Source: an uncultured Acidobacteriia bacterium
GTDB lineage: Bacteria; Acidobacteriota; Terriglobia; Bryobacterales; Bryobacteraceae
Assembly: GCA_903909435.1 (NCBI GenBank)
Contig: CAIVVT010000258.1
Location: 1-44,146 of the forward strand
Direction: 5' to 3'
DNA length: 44,146 nt
How positions within the stretch are numbered: position 1 is the first letter of the stretch; the number at the start of each line of letters is the position of its first letter. Shown piece by piece: positions 32,458 through 41,844 of this stretch. The position numbers were made by a program, and so were the translations under genes. Below the pieces are notes generated by a model, which had not been told where the DNA came from, searched no databases, and was given only the letters and a program-made list of their open reading frames with translations.

Positions 32458-35166
32458 ATGCGTTTCCCCGTCCTCCTTGCAGGACTGCTGGCCTTACCCT
32501 TGTGCGCACAACAGTTTGAGTTCTGGCCCGGTGCACAATACGATCCATCGATCCCCACCATCAAACAGGTGTTAGGGCACGAACCGGGAGCGCGAATCGC
32601 TCCGCCGGAGGAGATTCAGCGCTACTTCGAAGCGCTGGCGAAAGCTGCGCCCGAGCGCATCCGGCTGTTTGGATACGCCCGTTCGTGGGAAGGCCGGCGG
32701 CTGCTGTACGCCGTGATCGCATCGGCGCAGAACATCAACCGGCTGGACGAAATCAAGGCGTCCATGCAGAAGCTCTACGACCCGCGCAAGACCACGCCGG
32801 AAGAAGCCCGCAAGCTCGTCGAGACCATGCCCCTCGTCCTGAACCTGTCCTATGGCGTGCACGGCAACGAGATCTCGTCGCCCGACTCGGCCATGTTGAC
32901 CGCCTATCACCTGCTGGCTGCCAAGGACGACAAGATCGTGCAGCAGTTTTACCGCGACACGGTCCTGCTAATCGACCCGACCCAGAATCCGGACGGCCGG
33001 AACCGCTTCGTACAGAACTACCAGATCAGCGAGGGCATCGAGCCGGATCCGTCGCCGTTTTCGGCCGAGCGCGCCGAGCCCTGGCCGGGTGGGCGGAGCA
33101 ATCACTATTACTTCGACATGAACCGCGACTGGTTTGCGCTCACGCAGCCTGAAACCGTCGGCAGGGTCCACTATCTGCGCGAGTGGTGGCCCGTTGTGGT
33201 GGTGGACTTGCACGAAATGGGGACCGATTCGAGCTACTTCTTCGCGCCCGGATCTGAGCCATTCAACCCGCACGTCTTGAGGAGCCAACTGGAAGCCTCC
33301 GCCATGTTCGGGAAAAACAACGCAAAGTGGTTCGACCTGTTTGGTTACACCTATTTCACGCGCGAGGTGTACGACGAGTTCTATCCGGGCTACGGCTCCG
33401 GCTGGCCCTGGTTCTACGGCGGCATCGGGATGACGTACGAGAACGCCTCGGTGCGGGGGCTGGCGGCGCGACGCTCGGATGGGTCGCTGTACGTATACCG
33501 TGACAGCGTGCGCAAGCACTTCGTTGCAGCCATCTCGACCTGTGAGACGGTCTCGAACAACCGCCAGAAACTGCTTGAGAACTTCTACGAATACCACGTG
33601 ACTGCCATCGAAGAAGGCAAGCGGGAGACGGTGAAGCAGTACATGCTGCCCCGCCGCGGAGACGTATCAGCCGTGGACAAACTGGCACACCTTATGGCGG
33701 AGCAGGGGATCGAGGTCAATCAGGCGCAGGCCGTTATTCGCACCGGAGGTTTGGACTACCCGGAGGGCAGCTACCTGATCCCGCTGGCCCAGCCGCGCAA
33801 ACGCTACGTGCGGTCGCTGCTGGACAAGGACGTGCCCTTGACCAAGGAGTTTGCGGCCGAGCAGGAACGCCGCCGCAAGAAGAACCTCCCGGATGAGATC
33901 TACGACGTCACCGGCTGGTCGCTTCCATTGCTATACAACGTCGAATCCATCGCCATCGAACAAAACATCCAGGTAGCCGTCAAATCTGTCACCGGACCGT
34001 ACGAGCCACGCGGATCGGTCAGCGGCGTGGCCAAACTCGCCTACCTGGTCCCGTGGGGCAGTCAGGCTGCGGGCCGCTTTCTCACCGGCGCGCTGCGTTC
34101 GGGTTTGAAGGTCCTCAGCGCAAACAAAGAGTTCACGCAAAATGGGCGCAAGTTCCCGTCCGGGACCCTGGTGGTTATGGTGCAGGACAACGGTCAGGAC
34201 GTCCATGGCGCAGTCGAGAAACTGGCTCGAACGTCCGGCGCCGAAGCCGTCGCTACCGATACCGGCTGGACCGAGGGTGGCATTAACTTTGGCAGTTCGA
34301 ACACTTTTCACTTGAAACAACCGGCGATCGCGATGCTGTGGGACTCCCCGACTTTCTCCGCCTCCGCCGGAAATACCCGCTATGTGCTGGAGCGCCAGTT
34401 CAACTACCCCGTCACCGTGGTGCGGTCTCAAGCCTTCTCCTACGCCGATCTGAGCCAGTTCAACGTCATCATTCTGCCTGACGGTAACTACGGGTCGCTG
34501 CTCACGGGAGCCTTCAGCGACCGGCTGCATTCCTGGGTTCGCAATGGCGGAACGCTGATTGCCGTCGGGGGCGCCATGACGGCACTGGCCAGCCAGCCGA
34601 ACGGTATGCTTGCCGTGCAGCAGGAGGGACTCGCTGCCGATGCGGCAAAGACGGCCTCTGACGGCGCGAAGCCTGCGGCGGGCGCTTCACCGGGTGCAAC
34701 GTCCGGGCCATCTGCGGGCCTGGCGCCGGGACGCATTTTCGCCAAGCCGGAGGATCTTGCCAACGCCATACGGCCCGAGCACCCGCTGCCCGACGGCGTA
34801 GCGGGCGTGCTGGTGAGAGCCGACGTCGATCTGGAAACCTGGTTGACTGCAGGCGTAGCGCCGACCCTGCACCTGATGCTCAACGGCAGCCTGATTTTCT
34901 CGCCCATCAAAATCGACCGCGGCGTCAACGCCGTAACTTTCGCCGGACCGGACGAGCTGCTGGAATCCGGATATCTGTGGGATGAGAACCGGAAGCAACT
35001 CGCTTACAAACCTGCAGCTGTTGTCCAGAATGAGGCGCGCGGCTGGGTGGTCGGCTTCGTCACCGATCCCACTTTCCGCGGATTCATGGACGGACAGAAC
35101 GTCTTGTTCCTCAACGCCGTGTTCCGCGCCCCCACTGGCGGACACGGATTCGGTGAGCAGGAATAG
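32458..35166 (+). CDS. Secreted M14-family zinc carboxypeptidase-like protein
   Basis: A 902-residue exported peptidase with signal MRFPVLLAGLLALPLCAQ. The metallocarboxypeptidase domain shows H135 and E138 (GVHGNE), NPDGRNRF, H252 in DLHEMG and a candidate catalytic E328 in YENAS. C-terminal to it are a beta-rich region and a segment (FNVIILPDGNYGSLL, NGGTLIAVGGAMTAL) resembling a glutamine-amidotransferase-like fold. Such long M14 proteins are common in Acidobacteriota and probably act in the periplasm or outside. The peptide substrate is unknown. Confidence 0.88.
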   Translation: MRFPVLLAGLLALPLCAQQFEFWPGAQYDPSIPTIKQVLGHEPGARIAPPEEIQRYFEALAKAAPERIRLFGYARSWEGRRLLYAVIASAQNINRLDEIKASMQKLYDPRKTTPEEARKLVETMPLVLNLSYGVHGNEISSPDSAMLTAYHLLAAKDDKIVQQFYRDTVLLIDPTQNPDGRNRFVQNYQISEGIEPDPSPFSAERAEPWPGGRSNHYYFDMNRDWFALTQPETVGRVHYLREWWPVVVVDLHEMGTDSSYFFAPGSEPFNPHVLRSQLEASAMFGKNNAKWFDLFGYTYFTREVYDEFYPGYGSGWPWFYGGIGMTYENASVRGLAARRSDGSLYVYRDSVRKHFVAAISTCETVSNNRQKLLENFYEYHVTAIEEGKRETVKQYMLPRRGDVSAVDKLAHLMAEQGIEVNQAQAVIRTGGLDYPEGSYLIPLAQPRKRYVRSLLDKDVPLTKEFAAEQERRRKKNLPDEIYDVTGWSLPLLYNVESIAIEQNIQVAVKSVTGPYEPRGSVSGVAKLAYLVPWGSQAAGRFLTGALRSGLKVLSANKEFTQNGRKFPSGTLVVMVQDNGQDVHGAVEKLARTSGAEAVATDTGWTEGGINFGSSNTFHLKQPAIAMLWDSPTFSASAGNTRYVLERQFNYPVTVVRSQAFSYADLSQFNVIILPDGNYGSLLTGAFSDRLHSWVRNGGTLIAVGGAMTALASQPNGMLAVQQEGLAADAAKTASDGAKPAAGASPGATSGPSAGLAPGRIFAKPEDLANAIRPEHPLPDGVAGVLVRADVDLETWLTAGVAPTLHLMLNGSLIFSPIKIDRGVNAVTFAGPDELLESGYLWDENRKQLAYKPAAVVQNEARGWVVGFVTDPTFRGFMDGQNVLFLNAVFRAPTGGHGFGEQE

Positions 35167-35208
35167 TCCTGAAATTAATTCGTTAGCCAGTAACGTCTTC
35201 GGCGGACA

Positions 35209-35270
35209 TTGACACTATCGCCGATTTCGCCTACAACTGCATTGACATGAGTCATCGCAGAGTTTATGCT
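35209..35270 (+). promoter_or_regulatory. Two tandem sigma-70 promoters for the CoA-transferase operon
   Basis: P1: TTGACA (35209-35214), 17-base spacer, TACAAC (35232-35237). P2: TTGACA (35242-35247), 17-base spacer, TATGCT (35265-35270). Both have a perfect -35 box and optimal spacing, 33 bases apart. They lie upstream of the gene starting at 35336. Confidence 0.65.
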
Positions 35271-35290
35271 CTGATTAGCCGAAATTATAT

Positions 35291-35312
35291 GACACCACCT
35301 AAAGGTGGTGTC
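35291..35312 (+). promoter_or_regulatory. Perfect 22-base palindrome in the operon leader
   Basis: GACACCACCT and AGGTGGTGTC form a 10-base inverted repeat around two bases (AA), 20 bases after the downstream -10 box and 24 bases before the start codon of the CoA-transferase. It can act as an operator bound by a dimeric regulator or as a leader hairpin. There is no T-run, so it is not an intrinsic terminator. Confidence 0.6.
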
Positions 35313-35335
35313 TTCGGCGCGGAGGCCAAGCAACC

Positions 35336-36658
35336 ATGTCGTGGCAAGCGGAATACCGGCGAAAACTAAGAACCGCCGACGAAGCGTTGAGCGTGCTGCG
35401 TTCCGCTCAGCGTGTCTGGGTCCAGCAAGGCAATTCCACCCCGAAACCGTTGATCGACGCCATGATCCGCCGTGCGCCTGCGTTGAAAGATGTCGAGGTG
35501 ATCTCCATGTTGACGCTCGGCGATGCGCCCTACACGCGCCCCGAGTTTGTCGGTACGTTTCGACATGGGGGCCTGTTTCTCGGAGGCAACGTCCGCGCAG
35601 CCGTGCAGGCTGGCCGCGCCGACTACACGCCGATTTTCCTGAGCGAGATCGAAGGTCTGTTCCTGTCGGGGGAAATGCCTTTAGACGTCGTGCTACTACA
35701 GGTGGCTCCGCCCGACGAGCACGGCTATCTGAGCATGGGCACCTGCGTGGACTGCTCGCTAACCGCCGCGCGCATGGGCAAGGTCGTCATCGCGGAAGTG
35801 AACGACCGCATGCCACGAACTTACGGCGACTGCATCCTGCACGTCAGCGAGATCGACATGCTGGTCGAGACGTCACGCCCACTGTTGGAGCTGCCGCACG
35901 AAGTCAATACCGACGAGACCCACCATCGCATCGCCCAGCATGTTGCCGCGCTCGTGCCGGACGGGGCCACACTGCAGTTAGGCATCGGCGGCATCCCGGA
36001 TGCCGTGCTGAGCTGTCTGGACGGCCATCGCGACCTGGGCCTGCACAGCGAGTTGCTCTCCGACGGCATCATCCCGCTCATCGAAAGCGGCGTCATCAAC
36101 GGAACGCGCAAGACGCTGCACCCCGGAAAGGCCGTCCTCGGTTTCATCCTGGGGACACAGGTCCTGGTCGATTTCCTGCGGGATAACTACTTCTTCGAGT
36201 TTCATCCGATCTCGTACACCAACGATCCCTTCGTCATCGCCAAGAACGACCGCATGATCGCCATCAACTCGGCGCTCCAGGTGGATTTGACCGGACAGGT
36301 TTGTGCCGACTCCATCGGCACGCGGCCGTATAGCGGCGTGGGCGGGCAACCCGATTTCATCCGTGGTGCGGCGCGCTCGAAAGGCGGCAAACCCATCATT
36401 GCGCTGCCCTCGACAGCCAAGAACGGGACGATTTCCCGCATTGCCCCGATGCTCGATCCCGGGGCAGGCGTCGTGACTTCGCGCGCGGATGTGCACTACG
36501 TCGTGACGGAATACGGTGTGGCGTATCTGCACGGCAAGAGTATCCGGCAGAGGTCCGAAGCGCTGATCTCCATCGCGCACCCGAAGTTTCGCAATGAGTT
36601 GTACGAGTTTGCGCGCCGGGAACATTATCTGGAGCCCGCGCCTGCGCTGGTGGCCTGA
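35336..36658 (+). CDS. Acetyl-CoA hydrolase/transferase family CoA-transferase
   Basis: A 440-residue family I CoA-transferase of the 4-hydroxybutyrate or succinyl/propionyl-CoA:acetate type. The active-site Glu is E239 in HSELLSDGI. Other family segments are [55 protein letters not shown] and [19 protein letters not shown] lies about ten bases before the ATG. With the oxidoreductase genes downstream it could exchange CoA between the acyl-CoA made by them and acetate or another acid, conserving the thioester energy. The acyl specificity is not evident. Confidence 0.9.
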   Translation: MSWQAEYRRKLRTADEALSVLRSAQRVWVQQGNSTPKPLIDAMIRRAPALKDVEVISMLTLGDAPYTRPEFVGTFRHGGLFLGGNVRAAVQAGRADYTPIFLSEIEGLFLSGEMPLDVVLLQVAPPDEHGYLSMGTCVDCSLTAARMGKVVIAEVNDRMPRTYGDCILHVSEIDMLVETSRPLLELPHEVNTDETHHRIAQHVAALVPDGATLQLGIGGIPDAVLSCLDGHRDLGLHSELLSDGIIPLIESGVINGTRKTLHPGKAVLGFILGTQVLVDFLRDNYFFEFHPISYTNDPFVIAKNDRMIAINSALQVDLTGQVCADSIGTRPYSGVGGQPDFIRGAARSKGGKPIIALPSTAKNGTISRIAPMLDPGAGVVTSRADVHYVVTEYGVAYLHGKSIRQRSEALISIAHPKFRNELYEFARREHYLEPAPALVA

Positions 36659-36672
36659 ACGAGGACACGGTC

Positions 36673-36942
36673 ATGGAAGGAACCCACATGGCAACGCAAA
36701 TCAAACCCGATCGGGGCATGGTCGAGGTGAACCAGGAAGAGTGCAAGGGCTGCGGGCTGTGCGTGGACGTCTGCACCCCCAAAGCGCTGCAGCTCTCCAC
36801 GGGGCTCAACCGTTACGGCTATCATCCCGCCGAGTACGCCGGGCACGGCTGCAACGGGTGCGGCCTTTGCTTCTATGCGTGCCCCGAGCCCGGCGCGATC
36901 ACGGTCTATAAGCGTACGCTCGCGGAACCAGTCGCCGCCTGA
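36673..36942 (+). CDS. 2-oxoacid:ferredoxin oxidoreductase delta subunit (2x[4Fe-4S] ferredoxin)
   Basis: An 89-residue ferredoxin-like subunit with two cluster motifs, [13 protein letters not shown] and [14 protein letters not shown], each of the four-cysteine type. A second ATG at 36688 ([10 protein letters not shown]) is also possible; both have a purine-rich site upstream. It precedes the alpha subunit by 13 bases, in the usual delta-alpha-beta order, and should carry electrons from the oxidoreductase to free ferredoxin. Confidence 0.92.
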   Translation: MEGTHMATQIKPDRGMVEVNQEECKGCGLCVDVCTPKALQLSTGLNRYGYHPAEYAGHGCNGCGLCFYACPEPGAITVYKRTLAEPVAA

Positions 36943-36955
36943 GGAGGTACACACG

Positions 36956-38044
36956 ATGCCCAAGCAACTCATCAAAGGCAACGAAGCGATTGTGAAGAGC
37001 GCCATCCTGGCTGGCTGCCGGGCGTTCTACGGCTATCCCATCACCCCCGCGAGCGAGCTCGCTGAAGCGGCGGCGAAGTACATGCCGCTCGCTGGTGGCA
37101 CTTTCCTCCAAGCGGAGAGCGAGACAGCATCCATCTACATGCTGTTCGGAGCTGCTGCGGCGGGCGTGCGCGCCATGACCGCCAGTTCCGGCCCCGGCAT
37201 CAGCCTGATGCAGGAGGGTCTGAGTTATCTGGCTGGCGCCGAACTGCCCTGCGTGATTGCCGACATCATGCGCGGTGGCCCAGGACTGGGCAACATTGCG
37301 CCCGAGCAAGGCGACTACAACCAAGTTGTAAAAGGCGGCGGCCATGGCTGCTATCACACCATCGTGCTCGCTCCGGACTCCGTGCAGGAGATGGCCGACC
37401 TGACCGCGCTCGCCTTCGACCTGGCAGACGCCTACCGCAACCCGGTGTTCGTGCTCGCCGACGGCGCCATCGGCCAGATGATGGAGCCGGTAGAATTCAT
37501 GGCTCGTCCCGTCGAGCCGCGTCACATGCCCTGGGCTGTCGAGGCCACGCCCGAGACTCGCAAGAACCTCGTCACGTCGATCTACCTGGAGCCGGACAAC
37601 CTGGAAGCGCACATCCGGAAACTGGAGGCGAAGTACCGGCGCTGCGAGCGCGAGGAAGTCCGTTTCGAGGAATACCAGACCGGCGACGCGGAAGTTGTGC
37701 TGATGGGCTACGGCATCACGGCCCGCATCCTGAAGGCGGTGGTCGAACAGTTGCGGGCGACTGGACTGCGGGTCGGATTGCTGCGGCCCATCACGCTTTA
37801 TCCGTTCCCAGTGGCAGCGGTTCAACGGCTGGCCCGCTCCGCGAAACTGTTTGGGGTCGTGGAACTGAGTACCGGACAGATGCTCGACGACGTTCGGCTC
37901 GCTTTGAACGGTGCGCGTCCGGTCGAATTCTACGGCCGCGCCGGCGGCAACGTGCCGCCCGCCGAGGAAGTGGCCCGATTTGTGCGCAGGATCGCGCGAC
38001 AGTACGGCGTGGCAGTGGCAGAGGAGGAACTGGCGCATGTCTGA
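36956..38044 (+). CDS. 2-oxoacid:acceptor oxidoreductase alpha subunit (VorB/KorA type)
   Basis: A 362-residue subunit of a ferredoxin-dependent 2-oxoacid oxidoreductase, which decarboxylates a 2-oxoacid and links it to CoA. Typical segments are [59 protein letters not shown] and [14 protein letters not shown]. The C-terminal domain II ([34 protein letters not shown]) is present. A strong GAGGAGGT site precedes the ATG. The branched-chain (Vor) type is the nearest match by eye; 2-oxoglutarate is a close alternative. Confidence 0.9.
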   Translation: MPKQLIKGNEAIVKSAILAGCRAFYGYPITPASELAEAAAKYMPLAGGTFLQAESETASIYMLFGAAAAGVRAMTASSGPGISLMQEGLSYLAGAELPCVIADIMRGGPGLGNIAPEQGDYNQVVKGGGHGCYHTIVLAPDSVQEMADLTALAFDLADAYRNPVFVLADGAIGQMMEPVEFMARPVEPRHMPWAVEATPETRKNLVTSIYLEPDNLEAHIRKLEAKYRRCEREEVRFEEYQTGDAEVVLMGYGITARILKAVVEQLRATGLRVGLLRPITLYPFPVAAVQRLARSAKLFGVVELSTGQMLDDVRLALNGARPVEFYGRAGGNVPPAEEVARFVRRIARQYGVAVAEEELAHV

Positions 38045-39482
38045 GTTTTCCGTGCTTCAGCAGAAGGCTGAGTCTTTCTACCCGAATTACGGCCGCAAGG
38101 CTGAATTGCAGCACCAGACGCACTACTGCCCTGGCTGCGGTCACGGCATTATCAGCAAACTGCTGGCGCGCGCCATCGACGAACTCGGGATTCAGGACCG
38201 CACCATTCTGGTCAACCCGGTGGGCTGTTCCGTATTCGGCTATTACTATTTCGACGTCGGCAACATCCAGTCGGCGCACGGCCGCGCGCCCGCCGTGGCG
38301 ACCGCCGCGAAGCGCGCCCGGCCGCACTCGGTGGTCGTCAGCTATCAGGGCGACGGCGATCTGGCCGCGATCGGCACCGCCGAGATTCTGCATGCAGCGA
38401 ATCGCGGAGAGCCGATCACGGTCATCTTCGTCAACAACGCCATTTACGGCATGACCGGCGGGCAGCTCGCCCCGACCACGCCCGTCGGCGCAAAAAGCAC
38501 GACGACGCCTTACGGCCGCAGCATTTTCAACGAAGGCTATCCGCTGCACGTGTGCGAGACTCTGGCTTCGCTGGAGGCTCCGGTTTACCTGGAGCGTGTC
38601 GCCATTGGCAACATCAAGGGAATCCTGCAAGCGGGCAAGGCGATTCGGCGCGGCCTCGAAAACCAGGTCAATGGCCTCGGGTTTTCGCTCATAGAAGTCC
38701 TTTCGCCTTGCCCCACCATTTGGAAGACGACGCCCCAGGACGCGCAAAAGCGCATCCGCGAAGAACTATCCAAGATCTATCCAGTGGGCGTTTTCCGCGA
38801 CCTGACCGGCGACCGTGGAGCGCGCCCGGCGGCGCTGCCTGCCCCGACACTGAACGAGTTGCCGGCGCTGCTCGAACTCGATGCGGCGCATACCTTCGAA
38901 ACGCCTGACCGGCGGCCAACGCAAGCCGTTGACTGGCGCATCAAAGTCGCGGGCTTTGGCGGCCAGGGCGTCTTAATGCTGGGAGAGGTGTTGGCCGAGG
39001 CAGGGCTCGCGGCGGGGCTCGACGTCTCATGGCTGCCCTCTTATGGCCCGGAGATGCGGAGCGGGACGTCGAACTGCCACGTGCGCCTCGCGACACATGC
39101 CATCGATTCCCCCCTCATCTCCCGGCCCAATGTCCTGCTAGCCTTAAATGAACCTTCTCTGCGCAAGTTCGTCCATACCGTTGAACCAGGCGGGTGGGTG
39201 CTCTACAACGCGGACACGTTGCCCCCGGATTGCCGGCGCGACGACGTGAACTTTGTTACCGATTCGTTCACGAAGATCGCCGACGGCATTGGCGACACGC
39301 GCGTGGGCAACATTGTGATGCTCGGTGCGCTGATGGAAGCGGCGCATCTAGTGGGCGACGAGCAGGTGGACGCCGCGCTCGCGCACACCGTGAAATCCGC
39401 GCGCTGGTTGGAGTTCGATCGCAAAGCGCTGGTCGCAGGCAAGCTTGCTGCCCGGCGGATTGTGCAAGGCGTTGTTCAGTAA
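38037..39482 (+). CDS. 2-oxoacid:acceptor oxidoreductase, fused beta and gamma subunits
   Basis: A 481-residue protein joining two subunits usually encoded separately. Residues about 1-275 are the TPP-binding beta subunit: [30 protein letters not shown] and [20 protein letters not shown] with [15 protein letters not shown]. Residues about 300-481 are the gamma subunit: [38 protein letters not shown] and [14 protein letters not shown]. The start overlaps the alpha stop by 8 bases with GAGGAGG upstream. A single TPP site per chain is expected. The fusion would fix the beta and gamma stoichiometry. Confidence 0.9.
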   Translation: MSEFSVLQQKAESFYPNYGRKAELQHQTHYCPGCGHGIISKLLARAIDELGIQDRTILVNPVGCSVFGYYYFDVGNIQSAHGRAPAVATAAKRARPHSVVVSYQGDGDLAAIGTAEILHAANRGEPITVIFVNNAIYGMTGGQLAPTTPVGAKSTTTPYGRSIFNEGYPLHVCETLASLEAPVYLERVAIGNIKGILQAGKAIRRGLENQVNGLGFSLIEVLSPCPTIWKTTPQDAQKRIREELSKIYPVGVFRDLTGDRGARPAALPAPTLNELPALLELDAAHTFETPDRRPTQAVDWRIKVAGFGGQGVLMLGEVLAEAGLAAGLDVSWLPSYGPEMRSGTSNCHVRLATHAIDSPLISRPNVLLALNEPSLRKFVHTVEPGGWVLYNADTLPPDCRRDDVNFVTDSFTKIADGIGDTRVGNIVMLGALMEAAHLVGDEQVDAALAHTVKSARWLEFDRKALVAGKLAARRIVQGVVQ

Positions 39483-39521
39483 TCCCGCCTCCGCAGGTGG
39501 ACTTTGGTTGAGGGAAGATCG

Positions 39522-39539
39522 CCCGGCCTCGATGCCGGG
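39522..39539 (+). promoter_or_regulatory. Intercistronic hairpin before the CimA-like gene
   Basis: A 6-base stem CCCGGC / GCCGGG with loop ctcgat lies between the beta-gamma gene and the next gene, and its 3' arm ends two bases before the AGAGG ribosome site. It could affect translation initiation; no T-run follows. Confidence 0.35.
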
Positions 39540-39553
39540 TAGAGGTGACCGCC

Positions 39554-40990
39554 GTGAGAATCCACGTACTTGACACCACGCTGTCCGAGATAGCGCTGTC
39601 GTTCAATACCCGCATTGCGCCCGGGGACCGGCTGCGGATCTTGCGCAAGCTCGAAGAACTGCTGCCCGACTACATCGAGGTGGACGCCGAAACCTATCTT
39701 GCCCTAGGCGGCTACGAACCCCGGGAGACGCGGCTCAGCGTTTTCGCCAGGCGCGTGGAAGACGTGCCGGCGGGTGCGGGCGTGGTTAGCTTCAGCACCG
39801 ACTTCATGCTGCCGCACAAGGAACCTGCGCTCGGGCAGGTGCGGAGTCTGGTGAGCGAGGGCCGGACCGTGCTGTTGATGGCTGAGAACTTCTTCGACGC
39901 CTTTGGTTGCAACGCTCAGCACGCGCTGGAAGGACTCGTCGCGGCCCGCGCCGCCGGCGCAACGGCATTGATCCTCGACGACACGCGCGGCGGCGTTCTG
40001 CCCTCGCGAATCGCCTCGGTCTGCCGCGCCGCGATGGAGCAGGTTGGGGGGGCGCTCGGTATTCGCGCCCGCAACGATTGCGGTGTCGCCGTCGCCAACA
40101 CACTCGCGGCCGCGGAGTGTGGCTTTGAATGGGTGACGGGCGCAGTGAACGGCTACGGTGAGCGGTGCGGAGCCGCAAACCTCTGTACAGTGCTCGCAGA
40201 CCTCGAATTGAAGCTTGGACGCGACGCAGTCGGGCGCGGCGCGCTGAAGCACCTCGGATCGGTTGCGCATTTCGTTTCTGACGCGGCCAATCAACCCTTG
40301 CCGGAGAACACGCCCTTTGCCGGGTCGCTGGCTTTCGGACATCCGATGCCCGCCAGCGCCGGATCGGTGTTGGAGTCCCTGGCCAGCGTGCCACACATCG
40401 ACCCCGAGTCGGTGGGCCATGCCATGTCGATCCTGCCCGGCGATTCCAACGAAACCGGCATGTCGTCCTGGAGCAATAGCGAACGCTACGAGTTGGAATT
40501 GGCGGACGGCACGGTGGAACTGCTCCGCCGCCAGGCCCAACAGCCCGATTATCGTGGTTTCGAGGTGCAGAGCTGGGAGGTCTCGACGCGCCAGACCGCC
40601 TCCGGCCAAGCCACCAGCAGCGCGGCGGTGACTGTGCGTGTGCGGGACGATGTCTATACTGGGAGCGCCGTCGGCGACGGTCCGGTGCATGCCATGGACC
40701 TGGCCCTGCGGGAGTGCCTGATGCCGCTCTACCCGGCTCTCTCTCGCGTACGACTCTCTGATTACCGCGTCCGCGTTCTGCAACCGCGCCGCGGCACGGC
40801 GTCGATCGGGCGAGTGCTGGTTGAATGGACCGACGGCCAATCGACCTGGCGCACGGCCGGACTCTCGAGTAACCTGCTGGAAGCAAGTTGGGACGCGCTC
40901 GTGGACGGTATGCGACTGGAGCTAATGCGCCTGGTGGAGAGCCACTCCGTCATGCCCGAGACCGAAGTGGACTCGTCCTGGGCAGTGTAA
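39554..40990 (+). CDS. Citramalate-synthase (CimA) homologue lacking the catalytic residues
   Basis: A 478-residue protein with the overall layout of CimA/isopropylmalate synthases: a TIM-barrel first part (DTTL, RILRKLEELLPDYIEVD, AENFFDAF, ILDDTRGGVLPSRIA, NGYGERCGAANLCTVLADLELKLG) and a C-terminal LeuA-type allosteric dimer domain (SDYRVRVLQPRRGTASIGRVLV... LEASWDALVDGM). However, the DTTLRDG motif is DTTLSE here (residues 7-12), so both the catalytic Arg and the metal-binding Asp are gone. The metal-binding HxHND is R171-A-R173-N-D. The later GGIHV segment reads PMPAS. It is likely a non-catalytic or re-purposed relative. GTG at 39554 follows GAGGTGA; an upstream GTG (39545) is also in frame. 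Confidence 0.8.
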   Translation: MRIHVLDTTLSEIALSFNTRIAPGDRLRILRKLEELLPDYIEVDAETYLALGGYEPRETRLSVFARRVEDVPAGAGVVSFSTDFMLPHKEPALGQVRSLVSEGRTVLLMAENFFDAFGCNAQHALEGLVAARAAGATALILDDTRGGVLPSRIASVCRAAMEQVGGALGIRARNDCGVAVANTLAAAECGFEWVTGAVNGYGERCGAANLCTVLADLELKLGRDAVGRGALKHLGSVAHFVSDAANQPLPENTPFAGSLAFGHPMPASAGSVLESLASVPHIDPESVGHAMSILPGDSNETGMSSWSNSERYELELADGTVELLRRQAQQPDYRGFEVQSWEVSTRQTASGQATSSAAVTVRVRDDVYTGSAVGDGPVHAMDLALRECLMPLYPALSRVRLSDYRVRVLQPRRGTASIGRVLVEWTDGQSTWRTAGLSSNLLEASWDALVDGMRLELMRLVESHSVMPETEVDSSWAV

Positions 40991-41010
40991 TCAAAGCTGG
41001 GCCGCGCCTT

Positions 41011-41089
41011 CGGAGCAGATTCGCGACCATTGAGGAGCGATAGCCCCGAACATACGCGATACCACAACTCCCTGACGGTCGCGGCTCCG
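41011..41089. repeat. Degenerate REP-like palindrome, copy E
   Basis: The right arm 41061-41089 contains ctgacggtcgcggctccg, a variant of the repeat core with an extra insertion. The left part 41011-41041 (cggagc...tcgcgacc...gaggagcga) is a decayed inverted copy. It fills the gap between the convergent CimA-like and ribA genes. Confidence 0.6.
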
Positions 41090-41090
41090 T

Positions 41091-41708
41091 TTAGAGATCG
41101 AGAATGTGTCCCATGCGCTCCTTTTTAGTGCGCAGGTAATCTTCGCTCTGCATCCCACGAGGTTCGGCCTGGCAGGGAACGCGCTCAGTCACTTGGATGT
41201 CGTGAGCCTCGAGCGCCGCGATCTTCTCCGGGTTGTTGGTCAACAGTCGCACTCGCGTCACTCCGAGCAAGCGCAGAATTGCCGCAGGCAACTCGTACAC
41301 GCGCAGGTCGGCTTCGAAGCCCAACTGTTCGTTGGCCTCCACAGTGTCGGCGCCGCCGTCCTGCAACTCGTAAGCGCGCAGTTTGTTGAGCAGTCCGATG
41401 CCGCGCCCTTCCTTCTTCTCGTAGAGGACCATGCCGCGTTTCTCAGCCGAGATCTTCTCCAGCGACAACTCCAATTGGGCCCGGCAGTCGCAGCGCAGGC
41501 TGTGAAACACGTCCCCGGTCAGGCATTGCGAATGGATGCGCACCAGCAGCGAGCCAGGCCCGCCCAACTCTCCCATCACCACGGCAACGGCCTCTTCGAC
41601 GACGCCGTCCTTGCGCCCTTCGAAACCGTAGATGCGGAAGTGACCGTACTCGGTTGGAAAATCGGCTTCGGCGACTTTCCGCACTTCCAAAGTTGAGATT
41701 GCTGGCAT
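41091..41708 (-). CDS. ribA: GTP cyclohydrolase II
   Basis: A 205-residue enzyme catalysing the first committed step of riboflavin synthesis from GTP. The zinc cysteines are in SQCLTGDVFHSLRCDCRAQ, followed by the active-site segment KKEGRGIGLLNKLRAYELQ, VEANEQLGFEADLR and LLTNNPEKI. There is no fused RibB (DHBP synthase) domain. The ATG at 41708 matches the family length; the frame continues to 41804 without support. A TATAAG (-10-like) lies about 25 bases upstream, but no convincing -35 box is visible. Confidence 0.94.
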   Translation of the reverse strand: MPAISTLEVRKVAEADFPTEYGHFRIYGFEGRKDGVVEEAVAVVMGELGGPGSLLVRIHSQCLTGDVFHSLRCDCRAQLELSLEKISAEKRGMVLYEKKEGRGIGLLNKLRAYELQDGGADTVEANEQLGFEADLRVYELPAAILRLLGVTRVRLLTNNPEKIAALEAHDIQVTERVPCQAEPRGMQSEDYLRTKKERMGHILDL

Positions 41709-41844
41709 GATGCGGGGAGATCTTTCTTCTATCTTATAATGCGGGCGATTTTCGCGGTTTGTTTGGGAGGCAGGACAACCGCTGATTGACACTCGGCGGC
41801 TCAATCACGTACCGTCGTGTTCGACCGTCCCGGTCCGCGCCCGC

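Noticed and set aside
36899-38038. Minus-strand open frame of 379 codons opposite the oxidoreductase alpha subunit
   Set aside because: No family features, and the plus-strand gene is clear with a strong ribosome binding site.
39704-40840. Minus-strand open frames of about 360-380 codons opposite the CimA-like gene
   Set aside because: Considered because the plus-strand protein lacks catalytic residues, but the plus-strand product has clear CimA fold motifs and the minus-strand products look random and Arg/His-rich.
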